Positions 1-10,611 of a stretch of 64,000 nt of DNA are shown here, in pieces. Below the pieces are notes generated by a model. That model did not search any database. It worked only from the letters and a program-made list of their open reading frames with translations, and had not been told where the DNA came from. The number at the start of each line of letters is the position of its first letter. The stretch's first letter is position 1. The position numbers and the translations under genes were made by a program. The stretch is from Citromicrobium sp. JLT1363. GTDB taxonomy: Bacteria; Pseudomonadota; Alphaproteobacteria; Sphingomonadales; Sphingomonadaceae. The DNA lies in contig NZ_AEUE01000001.1 of the NCBI RefSeq assembly GCF_000186705.1, forward strand, positions 124,001-188,000, written 5' to 3'.

Positions 1-495
1 ATCGATACCGAATTCAACGGCACTGGCGGCCAGCTGCTCAGCATCGCTCTGGTGCGGCAGGACGGCGCGCATTTCTACGAGGTGCTCCACGCGCACGAAC
101 TGATCGTGCCGTGGGTGCAGGACCATGTCGTGCCGCATTACGGGCAGGAGCCGGTGGAGCGGCTTCAGGCGGTCAAGAAGATGCAGAAATTCCTCAGGAA
201 AGATAAGGGCCCGCACATCTTCATCGCCGACTGGCCGGAAGACCTCGCGCACTTCAATAGGATGCTGCTGCGCGGCCACGGCAAGCGCAACGATCCCTTG
301 CAATTCGCCTGCCTGCTGCTGAACCTGCCCGGCTTCAGCACGTCGAGCGCCAGCGAAGTGCCGCACAACGCACTGGCCGACGCGCGGGCACTGGCCGATC
401 ATGTCGAGCGCAACCTGTCCGGCGAGCTTGCGACGATGGGCCCGGCCGACCTCTCGCTGGTGCAAAGGGCTTGCGCCGACAGCGATCTTGCCTAG
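1..495 (+). CDS. 3'-5' exonuclease-like protein of the DEDD fold, 5' end cut by window edge
   Basis: The frame is open from base 1 and ends at TAG 493-495, giving 164 visible residues. The acidic motifs of a DEDD (RNase T/DnaQ-like) exonuclease can be read in order: DTEF at visible residues 2-5 (ExoI), an Asp in FIADWPED near residue 77 (ExoII), and HNALADARAL near residue 122 (ExoIII, His and Asp). These residues bind two metal ions and cut nucleotides from 3' ends in this fold. DTEF normally sits very near the N-terminus, so only a few residues are probably missing. Whether RNA or DNA is the substrate cannot be told. thrS follows after 54 nt on the same strand. Confidence 0.75.
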   Translation: MDTEFNGTGGQLLSIALVRQDGAHFYEVLHAHELIVPWVQDHVVPHYGQEPVERLQAVKKMQKFLRKDKGPHIFIADWPEDLAHFNRMLLRGHGKRNDPLQFACLLLNLPGFSTSSASEVPHNALADARALADHVERNLSGELATMGPADLSLVQRACADSDLA

Positions 496-549
496 GCCAC
501 GCGGCGCAAGGCATAGCTCCTTCCCAAGACTTCCCGATGGATTGAACCA

Positions 550-2547
550 ATGACCGAACTGCTCAAGATCAGCCTGCCCGATGGCTCCGTGCGCGAGATG
601 CCCGAAGGCTCCACGCCCGCAGATGTCGCCGCCGAAATCGGCCCCGGTCTCGCCAAGGCCGCGCTCGCTGCGCGCGTGAACGGCGAACTGCGCGACATGA
701 CGCGGCCCTTCGAAGGCGATGCGCAGCTGGCGCTGGTCACCAGCAAGGATGTCGACGAGGCGCTGGAGCTGGCGCGCCACGACTATGCCCATGTCCTCGC
801 CGAAGCGGTGCAGAACCTGTTCCCCGGCACGCAGATCACCTTCGGCCCGGCAACGGATGATGGCTTCTATTACGACTTCGCCCCCCCGGCGGAGCGTGGC
901 GCCTTCACCGAGGAAGACCTCCCGAAAATCGAGGAGGAGATGCGCCGGATCATCGCCGCCGACACGCCCCTGGAGCGCGAGGTGTGGACCCGCACCCAGC
1001 TGATTCAGTGGTTCAAGGACCATGGCGAGAGCTTCAAGGCGGAGTGGGCGGCGGAGCTGCCCGAGGGCGAGGAACTGACGATCTACCGTCAGGGCGACTG
1101 GCTCGACATGTGCCGCGGGCCGCACCTCGCCAGCACAGGCAAGCTCGACCCGCAGGCGTTCAAGCTGACGCGCGTTTCGGGTGCCTACTGGCGCGGCGAC
1201 CAGAAGAACGCGATGCTCAGCCGCATCTACGGCACCGGCTGGCTCAACAAGAAGCAGCTGAAGGAGCATCTCGTCCGGCTGGAAGAGGCCGCCAAGCGCG
1301 ACCACCGCAAGCTGGGCCGCGAGATGGACCTGTTCCACCTGCAGGAAGAGGCACACGGCAGCGTGTTCTGGCACCCGCAGGGCTATCGCATCTGGCGCCA
1401 GCTGGAATCCTACATGCGCCGCAAGATGGACGGCGCGGGCTATCGCGAGATCAAGACCCCGCAGGTGATGGACGCGCGTCAGTGGGAGCAGTCCGGCCAC
1501 TGGGGCAAGTATCGCGAGAACATGTTCGTCATCCCCGACGAGGTGCCCAATACCGAGGACGAGGGCGAGCTGGTGTCGAAGGACGCCGACTGGATGGCCT
1601 TGAAGCCGATGAACTGCCCTGCGCACGTTCTGGTCTTCAAGCAGGGCATCACGTCCTATCGCGAACTGCCGATCCGGCTGGGCGAAATGGGCTGCTGCCA
1701 CCGCAACGAACCGCACGGCGCGCTCCACGGGCTGATGCGCGTGCGCCAGTTCACGCAGGACGACGCGCATATCTTCTGCACCGAGAAACAGGTGGTCGAG
1801 GAAGTGCGTGCCTTCTGCAAGCTGGCCGACGCCGTCTACAAGGATTTCGGCTTCAAATACGCGATCAAGCTGGCGCTGCGGCCCGAACAGCGCCTCGGTT
1901 CGGACGAAGACTGGGACCGGGCCGAGCAGGAACTGCGCGACGCGGTGCGCGATGCGGGCATGATGAACGAGGAATACGGCTGGGAAGAACTGCCGGGCGA
2001 GGGCGCGTTCTATGCGCCCAAGCTCGAATGGCATCTGACCGACGCGATCGGGCGCACCTGGCAGGTCGGCACGATCCAGGGTGACCGCGTGCTACCCGAG
2101 CGGCTCGACGCGAGCTATATCGGCGAGGATGGCGAGAAGCACCGCCCGGTGATGCTCCACCGCGCGATCTTCGGCAGCTATGAACGCTTCATCGGCATCC
2201 TGATCGAACACTTCGCGGGACGTTTGCCGGTATGGCTCGCGCCGACGCAGGCCGTGGTGGCGACCATCGTTTCGGATGCGGACGACTACGCGAAGGACGC
2301 GGTCGGCAAGCTCGAAGCGGCGGGCATCCGCGTCGATAGCGATCTGCGCAACGAGAAGATCAACTACAAGGTGCGCGAACACTCGCTCGCCAAGGTTCCG
2401 CACCTGCTGGTGGTCGGCAAGCGCGAGGCGGAGGAAGGCACCGTCGCCGTCCGCACGCTGGGCGAGAAGGATCAGAAGGTAATGAGCCTCGACGAGGCCG
2501 TCGCGATGCTGCGCGAAGCCGCAACCCCGCCCGACCTGCGCGACTGA
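550..2547 (+). CDS. thrS: Threonine--tRNA ligase
   Basis: Class II aminoacyl-tRNA synthetase that charges tRNA-Thr in the cytoplasm. The 665 residues match the usual full length of about 640-670. In order: N-terminal TGS domain (about 1-65), a second additional domain with the editing site (about 70-230), the class II catalytic core with MNCPAH near residue 354 (its Cys is a zinc ligand) and motif 2 around [12 protein letters not shown], then a C-terminal anticodon-binding domain that includes the VRTLGEKDQ segment. The ATG at 550 keeps the TGS domain complete. The TauE-like gene starts 3 nt after the stop, so the two are probably co-translated. Confidence 0.97.
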   Translation: MTELLKISLPDGSVREMPEGSTPADVAAEIGPGLAKAALAARVNGELRDMTRPFEGDAQLALVTSKDVDEALELARHDYAHVLAEAVQNLFPGTQITFGPATDDGFYYDFAPPAERGAFTEEDLPKIEEEMRRIIAADTPLEREVWTRTQLIQWFKDHGESFKAEWAAELPEGEELTIYRQGDWLDMCRGPHLASTGKLDPQAFKLTRVSGAYWRGDQKNAMLSRIYGTGWLNKKQLKEHLVRLEEAAKRDHRKLGREMDLFHLQEEAHGSVFWHPQGYRIWRQLESYMRRKMDGAGYREIKTPQVMDARQWEQSGHWGKYRENMFVIPDEVPNTEDEGELVSKDADWMALKPMNCPAHVLVFKQGITSYRELPIRLGEMGCCHRNEPHGALHGLMRVRQFTQDDAHIFCTEKQVVEEVRAFCKLADAVYKDFGFKYAIKLALRPEQRLGSDEDWDRAEQELRDAVRDAGMMNEEYGWEELPGEGAFYAPKLEWHLTDAIGRTWQVGTIQGDRVLPERLDASYIGEDGEKHRPVMLHRAIFGSYERFIGILIEHFAGRLPVWLAPTQAVVATIVSDADDYAKDAVGKLEAAGIRVDSDLRNEKINYKVREHSLAKVPHLLVVGKREAEEGTVAVRTLGEKDQKVMSLDEAVAMLREAATPPDLRD

Positions 2548-2550
2548 GGT

Positions 2551-3294
2551 TTGGAACTCCTCGCAGGATTCACGTGGCTGCAGCTGGCGGTCGCGCTCGG
2601 CACGGGACTGGTCGCCGCGTTCATTCGCGGGCTGGCGGGATTCGGCCTGGCAATCCTGCTGGTGCCGGTGCTGGCCCTCGCGCTCAGCCCGGTGGAGGCA
2701 GTGCTGACCACCAATGTGGTCGCCTTGCTGATCGGCGGGCTCGAACTGCCGCGCCTGCTGCGCGAGGCGGAGCGCAGCGTCTGGATCATCATCGGCCTGG
2801 TGCTGCTGACGACCTTGCCGGGCCTGGCGCTGCTGGCCGCGACCCCGCCCGATCTTGCGCGCCTGCTGATCGCGCTGGTGGCGCTTTCGGCCTTTGCTGC
2901 GATCCTCTTCCCCGTGCGCGAACCCGAACGTCCCGGAATGCTGACCACCGGGCTGACGGGCGCGGCGACCGGCATCCTCACCGGATTTGCGGGCATGCCC
3001 GGCCCGCCGGTTGTGCCATACTACGTGGGTCGCGCGATCCCGCGGCAGGTCGCCAAAAGCTCCATGATCCTGATCTTCACCTTCGCGGCGCTGATCGGAA
3101 TCGGGTCGGGCGTAGCGCTGGGCCGGATGGAGTGGCGGCTGGCTCTGCTCGGCGCGCTGCTGCTGCCGGTCGTGCTGATCGGCACCTGGCTTGGGCGACG
3201 CGCGGACGGCTACGTGTCCGACCGGGCATGGCGTATCTTCGTGGGGGTCGTGCTGGCCGCGGCGGCCTTGGCCGCGCTGGCGAAGCTTTTCTGA
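2551..3294 (+). CDS. TauE/SafE-family sulfite exporter-like permease
   Basis: A polytopic inner-membrane protein of 247 residues with about seven or eight hydrophobic segments, arranged as two similar halves separated near residue 125. The GLAGFGLAILLVPVLAL segment near the N-terminus and GFAGMPGPPVVPYY at about residue 145 are typical of the TauE/SafE (DUF81) family, which exports small sulfur-containing or organic anions. The start is a TTG at 2551, only 3 nt after the thrS stop, with GAGG overlapping that stop, which suggests translational coupling. The substrate cannot be inferred from context. Confidence 0.8.
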   Translation: MELLAGFTWLQLAVALGTGLVAAFIRGLAGFGLAILLVPVLALALSPVEAVLTTNVVALLIGGLELPRLLREAERSVWIIIGLVLLTTLPGLALLAATPPDLARLLIALVALSAFAAILFPVREPERPGMLTTGLTGAATGILTGFAGMPGPPVVPYYVGRAIPRQVAKSSMILIFTFAALIGIGSGVALGRMEWRLALLGALLLPVVLIGTWLGRRADGYVSDRAWRIFVGVVLAAAALAALAKLF

Positions 3295-3300
3295 CCGGCT

Positions 3301-3420
3301 CTAGAAGAGCGGAACGAAACGCTCAGCGACGATCAGGGCAAGGGCGCAGGACGTAACGATGATGCCGCGCGCAGCGGCAGTGACGTCGAGGTTGCGGGTG
3401 AGGGAGGTCGCACGGGTCAT
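3301..3420 (-). CDS. Small single-pass membrane protein, 39 residues (hypothetical)
   Basis: An ATG at 3420 on the minus strand opens a 39-codon frame ending at TAG 3301-3303. A GGGGAG ribosome-binding site lies about 10 nt upstream. The product has a basic, Thr/Arg-rich N-terminus and one hydrophobic stretch of about 16 residues (GIIVTSCALALIVAERF). It occupies the gap downstream of the agmatine deiminase gene on the same strand and just past the end of the convergent TauE gene. I recognise no family; the RBS and the hydrophobic helix are the only support. Confidence 0.45.
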   Translation of the reverse strand: MTRATSLTRNLDVTAAARGIIVTSCALALIVAERFVPLF

Positions 3421-3455
3421 GCTGCGCAGTCTCCCCTGCGCGGGTTAACAAAGTG

Positions 3456-4442
3456 CTACCCGGCCACCGGCATTTGCATGCTGGCGCAGTGGAATCCGCC
3501 CCCGCCCGCCAGGATGTTGCGCATCGGCAGGCCGACGGCCGTACGGTCTGGGAACAGCGCATCGATGGCCGCAACCGCCTCTGCATCCTGTGGCACGCCG
3601 AAGGCCGGCACGATGACGAGCGAATTGCAGATCAGGAAGTTGGCGTAGCTGGCGGGCTCCACAAAGGGGCCGCGGCTGATACGCCCGGGCGAGGGGATGG
3701 GCGCGACGGCCAGCCCCGCCCTTTCGAGCCGCGCCTTCGCATCGGCATAGATCGCCGCGTTCGGATCGTCCGCGCCGAACGGCTCGGCCAGCGCCACCGT
3801 GCCGGCCGCCACGAAACGCGCCAGATTATCGACATGACCATCGGTATGATCGTTGAGCAGTCCGTCGCGGAGCCAGATTACGCGGGTAAGGCCGAAATCC
3901 TTAGCCAGCCGATCCTCGATCTGCTCGCGGGTCAGCGAAGGATTGCGGTTGGGGTTGAGCAGGCACTGCTCGGTCGTGAGCACGGTGCCTGCGCCGTCGG
4001 TATCGATCGCCCCGCCTTCGAGCACCCAGTCCGGCCGGTCGAGGTCGAGCCCCGCATCGCGGGCGAGTTCTTCGCCGATGGTCTGGTCGCCCGCCATCAG
4101 GTATTTGCCGCCCCAGCCATTGAAGCCCGGCCGCACGGCTGCGCGTATTCCGGCGCGGTCGAGCACGATGGGCCCCGTATCGCGCAGCCAGATGTCGCCA
4201 TAGCTGCGCCGTTCGAGCGTCACGGCGCCCGAAACCAGCGATCTGGCTCGCGCCTCGTTCGCCGCATCGCGCACCAGCAGGCGCACCTCCTGCCCGCTCT
4301 CCGCCACCGCGTTGGCGAAGCCGGCGACTTCCTCCTGCGCCGCAGCCAGCACGTCCCACTCGTCAGGGTCGTGCGGGAAGCCGATCCACAGCCAGTCCTG
4401 CGGCTCCCACTCGGCGGGGAGCCGCACGTTACTATCGCTCAT
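3456..4442 (-). CDS. aguA: Agmatine deiminase family protein
   Basis: Member of the guanidino-group-modifying (peptidylarginine deiminase-like) superfamily, 328 residues, slightly shorter than typical agmatine deiminases (about 340-370). It opens with the family's PAEWEPQDWLWIGFPH, has the acidic substrate-binding segment LEGGAIDTDG mid-protein, HTDGHVDNLARF with the catalytic His, and ends with GGGGFHC, whose Cys (residue 319) is the nucleophile. The family converts agmatine to N-carbamoylputrescine and ammonia on the way to putrescine. No aguB partner lies beside it. The M28 peptidase gene is 23 nt upstream on the same strand, so they may share a transcript. Activity on another guanidino substrate is possible. 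Confidence 0.88.
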   Translation of the reverse strand: MSDSNVRLPAEWEPQDWLWIGFPHDPDEWDVLAAAQEEVAGFANAVAESGQEVRLLVRDAANEARARSLVSGAVTLERRSYGDIWLRDTGPIVLDRAGIRAAVRPGFNGWGGKYLMAGDQTIGEELARDAGLDLDRPDWVLEGGAIDTDGAGTVLTTEQCLLNPNRNPSLTREQIEDRLAKDFGLTRVIWLRDGLLNDHTDGHVDNLARFVAAGTVALAEPFGADDPNAAIYADAKARLERAGLAVAPIPSPGRISRGPFVEPASYANFLICNSLVIVPAFGVPQDAEAVAAIDALFPDRTAVGLPMRNILAGGGGFHCASMQMPVAG

Positions 4443-4465
4443 CCTGGCGCCTTTCCCGGGGTCGC

Positions 4466-6163
<1,698 letters not shown>

Positions 6164-6294
6164 GGCTTGGATATCTCCGGGTTTCCCAATTCCGGCGCTT
6201 GTTGCAAACCCGGCGGGCGAGGGCAAGTAATCGGGGCCCTGATCGACCTGCCATCGCGCTTGCCATCCCGAGATGGGGCAGGCAGGGCGCCCCC

Positions 6295-8991
6295 ATGGCA
6301 TCCGGGCACGATCACGATTGGGCAGGAGCGATCGCGAGGGCGAGGACGAATGCTCCCTTCCTGGCCCGCACCCTCGATCGGCTGCCTGAACTGGCGGACC
6401 TTCTGCGCGCGGGCGATGTGGACGCAGCCTTCGACTATTGCGCAAAGGCAGGCGCCGGGGCGGAGCAGGGCGTAGCCCTGCGGCGCGAGCGGCTGGCTCT
6501 TGCGCTGACGCTGGCCATCGCCGATCTGGCGGGCGCCTATTCGCTCGACGACGTGATCCAGCGCCTGTCCGCCTTCGCCGATCGCGCGCTGGGTCAGGCG
6601 ATTGCCGAAGCGGCGCGCAAGCGCACCAAGCTGGACAGCGTGGACGGCTTCTTCGCCATCGCGCTGGGCAAGCATGGCGCACGCGAATTGAACTACAGTT
6701 CGGACATTGATCCGATCCTGCTGTTCGATCCCGATGTGCTGGCCGAGGGGGAGCGGTCCGGGCCAGCGGACACCGCGCAGCGCATGGCGCGCGACATCCT
6801 GCGGCTTCTGTCCGACCATACGGAGGAAGGCTACGTCTTCCGGGTCGACCTGCGGTTGCGCCCGGCGGCGGAGATCACGCCGCTGGCGGTGTCCGTCAAC
6901 GCAGCGCTTTCCCACTACGAGAGCGCGGCACTCGCCTGGGAGCGTGCGGCCTTCATCCGCGCGCGCTCGGCCGCGGGCGATATAGAGCGCGGGGAGCGGT
7001 TCCTCGCCACGATCCGCCCCTTCGTGTGGCGGCGCAGCGTGGATTTCGGCACGATCGACGATATTGCCCAACTGCGCCTGCGCATCCGCGAGGCCTATAG
7101 CGGCGAGCCGGAGCTGGGACCGGGCTTCGATCTCAAGCGCGGGCGCGGCGGCATCCGCGAGATCGAGTTCTTCGCGCAGACCCACCAGCTGATCCACGGC
7201 GGACGCGATCCGCGCCTGAGGAGCAGCGATACCCGCGCGGCGCTGTTCGCGCTGGCCCGGGCGGACATCATAGCGGAGGAGACGGCAGGCAGGCTCGCCG
7301 CCGCCTATGCACGCCTGCGCGTGGCCGAGCACCGCATCCAGATGCTGGAGGACCGGCAGACCCACACGATCCCTTCGGGCGATGCTCTGGAGCGGCTCGC
7401 GCATCTGGACGGCTTTGCCGACGGGGCAAGCCTTCTTGCGGACCTCGAACCCCACATGGCGGCCACGGCCAGGGCTTTCGACGGGCTGCTGACGACGAGC
7501 GAGAACCAGCCGCCCAGCGAACGCCCGGTGCGCGAAATGGTGGGCAACAGCCCGCTTGCGACCCAGGATAACCTGGCAGACCGGGTCGCTGGCTGGCTCG
7601 ACGGACGTTACCGGTCCCTGCGCAGCACCGATGCGCAGACCGCCTTTCGCCGGCTTCTGCCGAGGCTGCTGGAAGGTCTTGCCCAGTCGCCCGAGCCGGA
7701 CCGTGCGCTGGTGCGCCTCGAACGGCTGCTGGACGCGATGCCGAGCGGGATCAACCTGTTCCGCCTGCTGGAGGCGCGGCCCGCGCTGCTCGACCAGTTC
7801 CTCGCGATCATCACGCTGGCGCCCCCGCTGGCCAACGATCTTGCGCTGCGCCCGGCGCTGATCGACGCGCTGATCGACCGGTCGGCTCTGGATCTGCCGG
7901 AAGACGTGCCGAACCTGCGGCGCAGGATGATGCGCGCCGAACCGCACGGCAATTACGAGGCCCTGCTCGATCGTATCCGCGTGGTGACGGGCGAGCAGCG
8001 TTTTGCGCTCGGCGTGCAGCTGATTGGCGGCGTGCACGATCCGCTGGATATCGCCCGCGGTTTTGCGACCGTGGCCGAGGCCGCGATGCAGGCGGCGCTG
8101 GCGGGCACCGTCGCCGAGTTCGAGCGCACGCACGGACGGGTGGAAGGCAGCGAGCTGGTCATCCTCGGGCTCGGCAGGCTTGGCGGCGAAGCGCTGACCC
8201 ACGCATCCGATCTCGACATCATCTACCTGTTTACCGGCGATCACACCGCGGAAAGCGATGGCGAACGCCCTCTGGGTGCCACCCGCTATTTCAACCGGCT
8301 CGCGCAGCGGGTCAGCGCGGCGCTCAGCGTGCCGACCGCCGAGGGGCCGCTCTACGATGTCGATACCCGGCTCAGGCCGCAGGGCGCGCAGGGGCCGCTG
8401 GCCGTCAGCGTGGAGAGCTTCGCCCGTTACCAGCGCGAATCGGCGTGGACGTGGGAGCATATGGCGCTCGCGCGCGCGCGCGTGGTCGCAGGCTCGTACG
8501 CGGCGCGGGCCGATGTGGACGACATTATCCGCGAGGTGCTGTGCGCCCCGCGCGATGCGGCCACCTTGCGCGACGATGTCCTGCGGATGCGCGGCGAGAT
8601 GGCGACGCACAAGCCTGCCAAAGGCCCGCTCGATGTGAAGCTGCTGCGGGGCGGGCTGGTCGATATCGAGTTCATCCTTCACTTCCTGCAGCTGCGCGAT
8701 CACGTCGCGCTCGATCCGCGCCTGTCGAGTGCATGCGATACGCTGGTGCGCGCGGGCCACCTGCCCCGCGCCTTCGCCGACGCGCACGATTTCCTCACCC
8801 GCCTGATCGTGGCGGCCCGGCTGCTCGCGCCCGATCTGGAAGTCCCGCCCGGCGCTGCGGGAGCGGCGCTGTCCAGCGCATGCGGTTGCGAGGATACCGG
8901 CGCGCTCTTGCACAAGGTGGAACAGGCACGGCAGGAAGTGGCGCGCAGCTGGCACGACATATTCGACGAGAAACTGGAGATTGACCAATGA
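6295..8991 (+). CDS. glnE: Bifunctional [glutamine synthetase] adenylyltransferase/adenylyl-removing enzyme
   Basis: Controls glutamine synthetase by adding or removing AMP in response to PII state and glutamine. At 898 residues it has the expected two-nucleotidyltransferase layout: an N-terminal adenylyl-removase core with NYSSDIDPILLFD near residue 135 and a C-terminal adenylyltransferase core with THASDLDIIYLF near residue 638. GlnD/PII-UR-like helical regions follow each core, including the paired signatures KRGRGGIREIEF and LLRGGLVDIEFI. The start at ATG 6295 (MASGHDHDW) is chosen because the longer open frame runs into the divergent M28 gene. Its TGA overlaps the ATG of bcp (ATGA). Confidence 0.96.
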   Translation: MASGHDHDWAGAIARARTNAPFLARTLDRLPELADLLRAGDVDAAFDYCAKAGAGAEQGVALRRERLALALTLAIADLAGAYSLDDVIQRLSAFADRALGQAIAEAARKRTKLDSVDGFFAIALGKHGARELNYSSDIDPILLFDPDVLAEGERSGPADTAQRMARDILRLLSDHTEEGYVFRVDLRLRPAAEITPLAVSVNAALSHYESAALAWERAAFIRARSAAGDIERGERFLATIRPFVWRRSVDFGTIDDIAQLRLRIREAYSGEPELGPGFDLKRGRGGIREIEFFAQTHQLIHGGRDPRLRSSDTRAALFALARADIIAEETAGRLAAAYARLRVAEHRIQMLEDRQTHTIPSGDALERLAHLDGFADGASLLADLEPHMAATARAFDGLLTTSENQPPSERPVREMVGNSPLATQDNLADRVAGWLDGRYRSLRSTDAQTAFRRLLPRLLEGLAQSPEPDRALVRLERLLDAMPSGINLFRLLEARPALLDQFLAIITLAPPLANDLALRPALIDALIDRSALDLPEDVPNLRRRMMRAEPHGNYEALLDRIRVVTGEQRFALGVQLIGGVHDPLDIARGFATVAEAAMQAALAGTVAEFERTHGRVEGSELVILGLGRLGGEALTHASDLDIIYLFTGDHTAESDGERPLGATRYFNRLAQRVSAALSVPTAEGPLYDVDTRLRPQGAQGPLAVSVESFARYQRESAWTWEHMALARARVVAGSYAARADVDDIIREVLCAPRDAATLRDDVLRMRGEMATHKPAKGPLDVKLLRGGLVDIEFILHFLQLRDHVALDPRLSSACDTLVRAGHLPRAFADAHDFLTRLIVAARLLAPDLEVPPGAAGAALSSACGCEDTGALLHKVEQARQEVARSWHDIFDEKLEIDQ

Positions 8992-9455
8992 GCATTGGCG
9001 AAGGCGACACCATGCCCGACATCGCGATGGTGCGGCATGATGGTGAAGAGGTGAAACCGTCCGACTATCGCGGCCGCAAGCTGGTGCTGTTCTTCTACCC
9101 GAAGGACAACACGCCCGGCTGCACGACCGAGGCCAAGGATTTCTCCGCGTTGAAGCCCGAATTCGAGAAAGCAGGCGTCGCCCTGCTCGGCATCAGCAAG
9201 GATTCGAGCAGGAAGCACCAGAACTTCATCGCCAAGCACGATCTCACGGTCGATCTGGCGACCGATGCGGAAGAAAACGGCTTGTCGGACGAGCTCGGCG
9301 TATGGGCCGAGAAGAAGATGTACGGGAAGACCTTCATGGGCATGGTCCGCAGTACCTATCTGCTGAATGCCGATGGCACGATCGCGCGCATCTGGCCCAA
9401 GGTGAAGGTGAACGGCCATGCGCAGGAAGTGCTGGAGGCCGCAAAGCAGCCATGA
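8988..9455 (+). CDS. bcp: Thioredoxin-dependent thiol peroxidase (Bcp/PrxQ type), one-Cys form
   Basis: A cytoplasmic peroxiredoxin of 155 residues that reduces peroxides. The peroxidatic site is DNTPGCTTEAKDF with Cys45. E. coli Bcp has a resolving Cys five residues later; here that position is Asp or Lys and the protein contains no other cysteine, so it must work as a one-Cys peroxiredoxin resolved by an external thiol. The Arg that activates the Cys is probably in GMVRSTYLL near residue 120. ATG 8988 overlaps the glnE stop, so translation is probably coupled. Confidence 0.93.
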   Translation: MSIGEGDTMPDIAMVRHDGEEVKPSDYRGRKLVLFFYPKDNTPGCTTEAKDFSALKPEFEKAGVALLGISKDSSRKHQNFIAKHDLTVDLATDAEENGLSDELGVWAEKKMYGKTFMGMVRSTYLLNADGTIARIWPKVKVNGHAQEVLEAAKQP

Positions 9456-9556
9456 CGGAGGCGGGTGCGCCGTATCGCGTGGAGCTTCACCGCACGGCAA
9501 AGCGATGGGATTCGTCGCTGGAGCCGGGCGTGAAAACACGCGCAGCCCCTTGTTAA
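9452..9556 (+). CDS. Possible 34-residue ORF overlapping the bcp stop
   Basis: ATG 9452 overlaps the bcp TGA and opens a frame to TAA 9554-9556. The peptide (MTEAGAPYRVELHRTAKRWD, then about 14 more residues) is polar and has no recognised motif. The only support is the stop-start overlap, which is common in this window between real genes. It may be a chance reading. Confidence 0.25.
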   Translation: MTEAGAPYRVELHRTAKRWDSSLEPGVKTRAAPC

Positions 9557-9802
9557 CCATCGTTTTCCAGAGATGATTAAGCCGCCATTCAACGACTCGA
9601 CCCGTTCCGCAGGCGGTTTATCGCGGTAGCGCCAGGAAGCGCTTGTGGTCTTAACCTAGGCCCGCCTAATCCTCTAACAGACGAAGGCGGGGAAGGTTCC
9701 CGCCGCAAACGAGGGGTCTCGGCGCGCGATGGGATCGCGAACGCGCTTGGGATCGGAACCAGCGGAGCAACCTGCTCCGCCGCCGACAGAGGGACGGACA
9801 TC
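9457..9802 (+). promoter_or_regulatory. Long hairpin-rich leader/promoter region upstream of the M23 peptidase gene
   Basis: About 346 nt lie between bcp and the M23 gene. Visible elements are TTAACCAT at 9553-9560 (identical to a CtrA half-site known from Caulobacter), a GGCGGG/CCCGCC hairpin at about 9686-9706, and a perfect 8-bp hairpin GCGGAGCA-ACC-TGCTCCGC at 9762-9780. The second hairpin ends just before the GAGGGACGG ribosome-binding region (about 9788) and the TTG start at 9803. Whether the hairpins control translation is not known. Confidence 0.4.
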
Positions 9803-10504
9803 TTGCTGACCACTGATCGACTTTTCAGCCGCGCCACCATTCTTTGCACCGCGGCAATTGCCACTTTCGCCATGCCCGCACACGCCAACACCAGCGCCGC
9901 CGCCGCGGTCGACGTCTCTGACGCGGCCAAGGAAGCGCAGAGCCCGCTCGGCAATGGCGACACCCAGTTCCGTCAGCTCTTCGCCAGCTGGCAGAATCTC
10001 GACATCGAACGCAGCCCCGAACCCGCCGTTGCCCTGCCGACGGTTTCCGTGCCTTCGCGCATGCCGGTCGATAATGCCCGGATGAGCAGTGGCTACGGCA
10101 TGCGCAACCACCCGGTGCTGCGCAAGCGCAAGAATCACAACGGCGTCGATCTGGCCGCGCCCTCGGGCACGCCGATCTACGCGACCGCCGACGGCACCGT
10201 CGAGCGTGCGAACTATTTCGGCAGCTACGGCAATTATATCCAGATCGGCCACGGCAACGCGATCGAAACCCGCTACGCCCACCTGTCGCGCATCATCGTC
10301 GCCGACGGGCAGGAAGTGCGCAAGGGCGACCTGATCGGTTATGTCGGCTCGACCGGCCGCTCGACCGGCCCGCACCTCCACTACGAAGTGCGCATCGACG
10401 GCAAAGCGGTCGATCCGCGTCCCTTCATGGTTGAAACCGAAGCGCAGGAAGCCTTCCGTCTGGCCATGGGCCCCGGCGGCATGGGCGGCGGCGGCGACGA
10501 ATAA
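9803..10504 (+). CDS. M23 family metallopeptidase (LytM-type murein endopeptidase)
   Basis: A periplasmic peptidoglycan endopeptidase or LytM-like activator, 233 residues. A signal peptide (about 1-28, ending AMPAHA) is followed by an Ala-rich linker. The M23 domain (about 95-215) has YGMRNHP, HNGVDLAAP (first zinc His and Asp) and GPHLHYEV (catalytic HxH). All metal ligands are present, so it should be active, unlike EnvC-type activators. The tail is Gly-rich (GPGGMGGGGDE). The start is a TTG at 9803, with GAGGGACGG about 10 nt upstream and no better ATG before the signal peptide. Confidence 0.9.
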   Translation: MLTTDRLFSRATILCTAAIATFAMPAHANTSAAAAVDVSDAAKEAQSPLGNGDTQFRQLFASWQNLDIERSPEPAVALPTVSVPSRMPVDNARMSSGYGMRNHPVLRKRKNHNGVDLAAPSGTPIYATADGTVERANYFGSYGNYIQIGHGNAIETRYAHLSRIIVADGQEVRKGDLIGYVGSTGRSTGPHLHYEVRIDGKAVDPRPFMVETEAQEAFRLAMGPGGMGGGGDE

Positions 10505-10537
10505 GTCCTCCGCAATCCGTTTGAACTTCATGTGAAA

Positions 10538-10563
10538 GGCGGTGCTTCGGCGCCGCCTTTTTT
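10538..10563 (+). terminator. Rho-independent terminator after the M23 peptidase gene
   Basis: Stem GGCGGTGC/GCGCCGCC (one G-U pair) around a TTCG tetraloop, followed directly by six T residues. It lies 34 nt after the stop codon. Confidence 0.88.
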
Positions 10564-10611
10564 CTTGCGCGACGCACGCACTTTCCCGAAACTGGCGAAC
10601 GGGAGAGAGAC

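Noticed and set aside
6164-6682. N-terminal extension of the M28 peptidase to 738 residues
   Set aside because: The added part is Arg/Pro-rich and overlaps glnE; the ATG at 6163 begins a clear lipoprotein signal.
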